Below, one piece after another: positions 60,526 through 64,000 of a stretch of DNA of 64,000 bases. The translations under genes were made by a program, and so were the position numbers. The notes beneath the pieces were generated by a model that ran no database searches, was not told the DNA's origin, and was given only the letters and a program-made list of their open reading frames with translations. This DNA is from Sulfurimonas paralvinellae (lineage in GTDB: Bacteria; Campylobacterota; Campylobacteria; Campylobacterales; Sulfurimonadaceae): NCBI RefSeq assembly GCF_014905135.1, contig NZ_CP041406.1:1426001-1490000 (forward strand), written 5' to 3'. Numbering within the stretch: position 1 is the first letter of the stretch; each line of letters opens with the position of its first letter.

Positions 60526-61481
60526 CTATCCTCTGTTCGGGAGGTGATGTTTCAGGAATGAATCCTGCACTTAAACATTTTGTCGAGTATGCTCTAAAAA
60601 ACTCCCTGAATCCTTTTTTTGTCTATGACGGTTATGAAGGTTTAATTGACGACAAAATAGACAAGGCTTCTTACTGTGACGTAGCAGGCATCATAAACAA
60701 AGGCGGCACAAAAATAGGCTCCTCACGCAGCAGACGTTTTATGCAAAAAAAGTACAGAGCCATTGCTAAGCAAAACCTCGATCACCATAATATAGAAATG
60801 CTCGTCGTTCTTGGAGGAGACGGTTCATTTCGCGGAATGGACATCTTTTATAAAGAGCATGGCGTGAAATTCTGCGGCATTCCTTCCACGATTGACAATG
60901 ATATAGCCGGAACTTCCTACTGTCTAGGTGTTGATACCTCACTCAACATCATACGAACCGCCATCGATGCCATTCGAGACACTGCATCTTCATTTGGACG
61001 TGCTTTTGTCATTGAAACAATGGGGAGAGAATGCGGTTATCTCGCACTTGTCTCGGCACTTACTTCCGGTGCAGAGCTGTGTCTCATCCCTGAAGTTCCT
61101 TATAATTTAGAACAGTATGAAGAAAGTTTTAAAAACCAGATAGCAGCGGGTAGAAAATATTTTCTCGCCATAGTATCCGAAGGTATCAAAGAAGATGTAA
61201 GAGAGATTGCCCAATGGTTTGAGGAAAAAGTCGGCATTGAAGCAAGGGTCACCATTTTAGGCCATATGCAAAGAGGCGGCAACCCAACTGTTTACGACAG
61301 GCTCATGGCATACAAATTTGTATCTCACGCAATAGACGGCCTTTTAAATGAACAGCATGACAGTGTCATCTGTTACAATGACGGCGGCTTCACGCATAAA
61401 AGCATTCAGGATGTCGCGTTTCAAAAATATCAGCTCGACAGCGAATTGCTTTGCCACTTACAGGATTTATACAATGTATAA
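60510..61481 (+). CDS. pfkA: 6-phosphofructokinase
   Basis: Phosphorylates fructose 6-phosphate. The 323 residues follow the bacterial PfkA pattern: AILCSGGDVSGMNPAL, VVLGGDGSFRGMDIF (ATP-type glycine), IPSTIDNDIAGT (catalytic Asp), ETMGRECGYLAL and ILGHMQRGGNPTVYDR. The position that is Gly in ATP enzymes and Lys in pyrophosphate enzymes is Ser here (PSTIDND), so the phosphoryl donor should be tested. TTG start with GGAAG upstream, within the cyclase gene's end. Confidence 0.92.
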   Translation: MRKNIAILCSGGDVSGMNPALKHFVEYALKNSLNPFFVYDGYEGLIDDKIDKASYCDVAGIINKGGTKIGSSRSRRFMQKKYRAIAKQNLDHHNIEMLVVLGGDGSFRGMDIFYKEHGVKFCGIPSTIDNDIAGTSYCLGVDTSLNIIRTAIDAIRDTASSFGRAFVIETMGRECGYLALVSALTSGAELCLIPEVPYNLEQYEESFKNQIAAGRKYFLAIVSEGIKEDVREIAQWFEEKVGIEARVTILGHMQRGGNPTVYDRLMAYKFVSHAIDGLLNEQHDSVICYNDGGFTHKSIQDVAFQKYQLDSELLCHLQDLYNV

Positions 61482-61785
61482 ACTCAGTTACTATGTACCG
61501 GAAGTTGCTAAAGAGAAAACGAAATCCGCTCTCTTTGCAGCGGGTGCAGGTATGTTTGAGAACTATGAAAATTGTTCCTTTGAAACTTTGGGGCAGGGAC
61601 AGTTTAAACCTATAGGCAATGCAAATCCTTACATTGGTAAAAAAGGTGTCATTGAATATGTCGCAGAGTATAAAGTTGAAATGATATGTCGTGATGAGTT
61701 GATAAAAAAAGCGGTAGAGGTTTTAAAAGAAGCACACCCCTATGAAGAGGTGGCTTATGAGGTGATCAAGCTAGAAGATTTCTAG
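61474..61785 (+). CDS. NIF3/YqfO-like small domain protein
   Basis: A 103-residue protein equal to the CutA-like inserted domain of YqfO/NIF3 proteins (NGG1p-interacting-factor-like). Seen: YKLSYYVPEVAKEKTKSALF, GAGMFENYENCSFETLGQG (key part GAGxxxNY) and AHPYEEVAYEVIKL, the family end. Function unknown; metal binding is suspected in the family. The ATG at 61474 overlaps the pfkA stop by eight bases; the longer open frame is inside pfkA. Shares CTAG with the convergent lipoprotein stop. Confidence 0.82.
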   Translation: MYKLSYYVPEVAKEKTKSALFAAGAGMFENYENCSFETLGQGQFKPIGNANPYIGKKGVIEYVAEYKVEMICRDELIKKAVEVLKEAHPYEEVAYEVIKLEDF

Positions 61786-62369
61786 AAGTCACCTTGTGCA
61801 GCACGTGAAGGGATTTCTTCCATCGCAGTTTTAACTTTTGCTGCAAGTTCACCCATTTTTTCAGGAAGTGGATATCCACCGTGAATTGCAAGATTCAAGT
61901 CCATAGTAATAAGGTATGCACTACCGTCACCGTATTGAACATACATAATTCTACAAGGCATAAATCCACCGAAGTATCTAGAGTGATTCAAGAAAACTTT
62001 AGCAATATACAGTGAGCATAAAGAGAAGATTCTCGCTTCTTTAACCTCTGTAGGTTTTGCGTCTTCTTTTGTGAACATTTTCACATAGCCGGTTACACGC
62101 ATATTGTACTCTTCTGCCAATGCATTGATAGATTCTTTTACATCATCACCTGTAATATCTTCAGCAACTTTGTACTCTTTCATCATCGCTTTAGCCGGGT
62201 CACCATCTTCTACAACTTTTGTGAACATTTCATCATATGCCGCCATAGCACCGTCATCTAGCTTGTGTTGACCAGTTACAGCTGTCCAACCCATATGCAT
62301 TGTAGAACACCCTGTTGCAAAAAATGCAAAACTCGCTGCTATTAATGCAGTTAATAAACTTCTTTTCAT
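61782..62369 (-). CDS. Lipoprotein with DUF302-like domain
   Basis: A 195-residue predicted lipoprotein. The signal peptide ends in the lipobox FATGC with C21 as the acylated cysteine. The C-terminal ~90 residues resemble DUF302: SLCSLYIAKVFLNHSRYFGG, FMPCRIMYVQYGDGS and NLAIHGGYPLPE. DUF302 proteins have no settled function. The central segment is acidic and helical. AAGGAAATTAA precedes the ATG; its own promoter lies 29 bases upstream. Confidence 0.8.
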   Translation of the reverse strand: MKRSLLTALIAASFAFFATGCSTMHMGWTAVTGQHKLDDGAMAAYDEMFTKVVEDGDPAKAMMKEYKVAEDITGDDVKESINALAEEYNMRVTGYVKMFTKEDAKPTEVKEARIFSLCSLYIAKVFLNHSRYFGGFMPCRIMYVQYGDGSAYLITMDLNLAIHGGYPLPEKMGELAAKVKTAMEEIPSRAAQGDF

Positions 62370-62397
62370 TTAATTTCCTTTATCTAAATTATGTGAG

Positions 62398-62403
62398 ATT
62401 ATA
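62398..62403 (-). promoter_or_regulatory. -10 box of the DUF302 lipoprotein gene
   Basis: TATAAT on the minus strand with TTTACT 16 bases upstream as a weak -35. Confidence 0.5.
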
Positions 62404-62491
62404 CACTTATAAAGATAAAAGTAAATTGATTTTTTAAATTATATTGGGAGAAGATTTTAATAAGATATACTTATATAACAAACCATAATAC

Positions 62492-62517
62492 AAAAGGTGA
62501 AGAAAAAATCACCTTTT
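62492..62517 (-). terminator. Rho-independent terminator after purL
   Basis: Perfect 9-bp stem AAAAGGTGA/TCACCTTTT with an 8-base loop, beginning eight bases past the purL stop; tail TTTTG on the minus strand. The rest of the 156-base spacer holds only the lipoprotein promoter. Confidence 0.75.
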
Positions 62518-62525
62518 ATATAGAT

Positions 62526-64000
62526 TTACAGGTCTTGTTCTACGACGCGTTTGAAAGTATTGAAGTAGTTATCTTTGAGTCTGTCCATACTCATACTTAC
62601 ATTGTTTATTTTAACTGTGTCACCACCGACGACACCTATCTTTTCACATGCAAGATCACCGACCATAGCTTCAAAAGCTTCGGCATTTTCAGGTTTAACT
62701 TCAATGATAGCTCGGCTCATAGACTCTGCAAAAATATCTCTCTCATCCGTCACACTCATACTGACATCACAGCCAAGTCCGGAAGTTGCTGCCATTTTAG
62801 CCAACGCAATAGCGACACCGCCGCTGCTTGCATCTTTTGCACACTCTAAAAGATGCTTTTTATTGGCTTCTATGACCAGATCCCACAGAGCCAACTCTTT
62901 GGCATAATCAATCTCAGGAAGTTTGCCGGCAACAGTGCCGCACATCTCTTTCATATATAAAGAACCACCGAATTCGCTTTTGCTTTCACCGACAAGGTAG
63001 AGTTGGTTGCCTTCATTCTGGAAGTTCGACATCAACACATTGTTTTCATCATCGTTGACACCGACCGTTGCTATAGAAGGCGTCGGGAAAACAGAAACAC
63101 CGTTCGTTTCATTATAAAGAGAGACATTTCCGCCGATAACAGGAGTAGTAAGTTCAGCACATGCTTCTTTAATACCAAGACACCCTTCGCCGAACTGCCA
63201 CATCACTTCAGGATTTTCAGGGTTTCCGTAGTTTAGACAATCTGTAATCGCCAAGGGACGTGCACCCGTCATTGCGACATTTCTTCCAGATTCAATAACC
63301 GCAGCAGCCGCTCCGCCTTTTGGATCAACATAACAGTAACGTACATTACAGTCTGCCGACATTGCCAGAGCTTTACCGTTCTCTTTAACACGGATAACAG
63401 AAGCGTCAAGCTCTCCGCCTTTTTTTACCGTATTTGTCTGTACCATAGAGTCATACTGTGTATATATCCATGATTTATCTACCACTTCCATAGATTTTGT
63501 AAGTTTTTCAAAAGCTTCTTGATTCTCTACTTTTGGAAAATCATCGATAGATATATCTTTGATAAGATCAAGATACTGTGGTCGCTTCATTGGACGGTTC
63601 AATTCAGGTGCTTCTTCACTTACAGGATCAACAGGGACTTCTGCTACTTTTTCACCGTGCCAGAAAAGTTCCATATTTCCGGTATCTGTCACCTCACCGA
63701 TAACCGCTGCATCAAGATCCCATTTTTCAAATATCTTGATGATCTCCTCTTCACTTCCTTTTTTTGCACATAGAAGCATACGTTCCTGGGATTCTGAAAG
63801 CATAAAATCATACGGAGTCATTCCCTCTTCACGGGCAGGCACTTTGTCAAGATGCATGATCATACCGCTTCCTGAACGTCCGGCCATTTCAAACGATGAA
63901 GATGTCAGACCTGCTGCTCCCATATCCTGAATACCGACAACATGATCTGTTTTGAAAAGTTCTAAACAAGCTTCAAGCAGGAGTTTTTCAGTAAAAGGAT
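62526..64000 (-). CDS. purL: Phosphoribosylformylglycinamidine synthase, PurL (partial, N-terminus outside window)
   Basis: Large subunit of FGAM synthase in purine synthesis. The visible ~491 residues are the C-terminal two thirds of a small-type PurL. Seen: KTDHVVGIQDMGAAGLTSSS, PVDPVSEEAPELNRP, the second half-domain with YCYVDPKGGAA, TDCLNYGNPENPEV, GVAIALAKMA and the last domain. The frame continues through base 64000 without a start, so the methionine near 63923 is internal. It ends at a terminator hairpin. Confidence 0.95.
   Translation of the reverse strand, partial: PFTEKLLLEACLELFKTDHVVGIQDMGAAGLTSSSFEMAGRSGSGMIMHLDKVPAREEGMTPYDFMLSESQERMLLCAKKGSEEEIIKIFEKWDLDAAVIGEVTDTGNMELFWHGEKVAEVPVDPVSEEAPELNRPMKRPQYLDLIKDISIDDFPKVENQEAFEKLTKSMEVVDKSWIYTQYDSMVQTNTVKKGGELDASVIRVKENGKALAMSADCNVRYCYVDPKGGAAAAVIESGRNVAMTGARPLAITDCLNYGNPENPEVMWQFGEGCLGIKEACAELTTPVIGGNVSLYNETNGVSVFPTPSIATVGVNDDENNVLMSNFQNEGNQLYLVGESKSEFGGSLYMKEMCGTVAGKLPEIDYAKELALWDLVIEANKKHLLECAKDASSGGVAIALAKMAATSGLGCDVSMSVTDERDIFAESMSRAIIEVKPENAEAFEAMVGDLACEKIGVVGGDTVKINNVSMSMDRLKDNYFNTFKRVVEQDL

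Larger units (their letters stand above)
243..61331. repeat. Dispersed octamer CTCACGCA/TGCGTGAG (28 copies)
   Basis: First bases of copies: 243, 382, 1320, 1910, 6160, 25059, 26714, 26834, 27287, 29184, 31644, 32117, 32738, 33257, 35902, 35914, 40755, 40787, 41007, 50926, 51422, 53271, 53588, 54085, 54427, 59066, 60723, 61324. 17 read CTCACGCA and 11 TGCGTGAG on the plus strand. In 22 the octamer is followed by G. All lie inside genes, in all three frames. Counted by eye; a few may be missed. Confidence 0.8.

Noticed and set aside
243-61331. CTCACGCA copies as codon bias, Chi/KOPS site or CRISPR repeat
   Set aside because: They occur in all three frames and both orientations without strand skew, are only 8-9 bases long and irregularly spaced within genes, so none of these fits.
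61348-61473. Longer start for the NIF3-like protein
   Set aside because: The extra 42 residues are an out-of-frame reading of pfkA; the family begins at MYKLSYYV.

Overview
The window looks like a chromosome segment of a chemolithoautotrophic Campylobacterota (Epsilonproteobacteria), most like Sulfurimonas or a close relative. The main reasons are a two-subunit ATP-citrate lyase (aclB-aclA, the marker of the reductive TCA cycle), the flagellar order flgI-flgJ-flgM-flgN-flgK, a cbpA-hspR heat-shock pair, cbb3-oxidase maturation genes (ccoS, ccoI) and a heptose-based LPS core pathway. Genes are packed tightly. ATGA or TAATG stop/start overlaps are the rule inside operons, several genes start with TTG or GTG, and no stretch longer than 300 bases lacks a gene. 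I saw no tRNA, rRNA, CRISPR array or transposase.

Layout: 1-9.3 kb holds a partial DEAD-box helicase, a GGDEF/EAL protein, small membrane proteins, lgt, an Fe-S oxidoreductase, hemN and an MsbA-like exporter. 9.3-30.9 kb is an AT-rich surface-glycan locus. It has an operon of epimerase, glycosyltransferases, two YrbL-type kinase-fold proteins, a nucleotidyltransferase/P-loop kinase fusion and an O-antigen ligase. It also has two LTA-synthase-type phosphotransferases and a dTDP-3-amino-3,6-dideoxyhexose operon (rmlA, rmlB, ketoisomerase, aminotransferase) with glycosyltransferases. A PIG-L deacetylase, a Kdo/WaaP-type kinase and UDP-glucose dehydrogenase complete it. 30.9-42.1 kb carries core LPS heptose genes (GT9, waaF, hldE, hldD, gmhB, gmhA) interleaved with a c-type cytochrome, ccoS, ccoI and a short asparaginase-like protein. 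42.2-47.2 kb has aclB-aclA and trpG with a membrane glycosyltransferase. 47.2-52.1 kb is a flagellar rod/hook operon plus one ABC permease. 52.1-64 kb has housekeeping genes (rsmD, an exonuclease, murA, cbpA-hspR, purH, a diguanylate cyclase, pfkA, partial purL).

How it fits together: dTDP- and UDP-sugar enzymes make activated sugars, glycosyltransferases assemble them, kinase-fold and alkaline-phosphatase-superfamily enzymes probably add phosphate groups, MsbA flips lipid-linked products and the ligase joins O-chain to core. GmhA, HldE, GmhB and HldD supply ADP-heptose to WaaF and the GT9 enzymes.

The most striking unexplained signal is a dispersed octamer, CTCACGCA/TGCGTGAG. I counted 28 copies by eye where about one would be expected. 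They lie on both strands, in all reading frames and all inside genes, yet none falls in an 18.9-kb block covering most of the glycan locus. It resembles a DNA-uptake-type sequence. Other notable items are a 271-bp perfect-ended foldback element between gmhA and gmhB, a second foldback sharing its central motif, a HAIR-like HspR operator on the cbpA promoter, and a textbook sigma-54 promoter before flgI.
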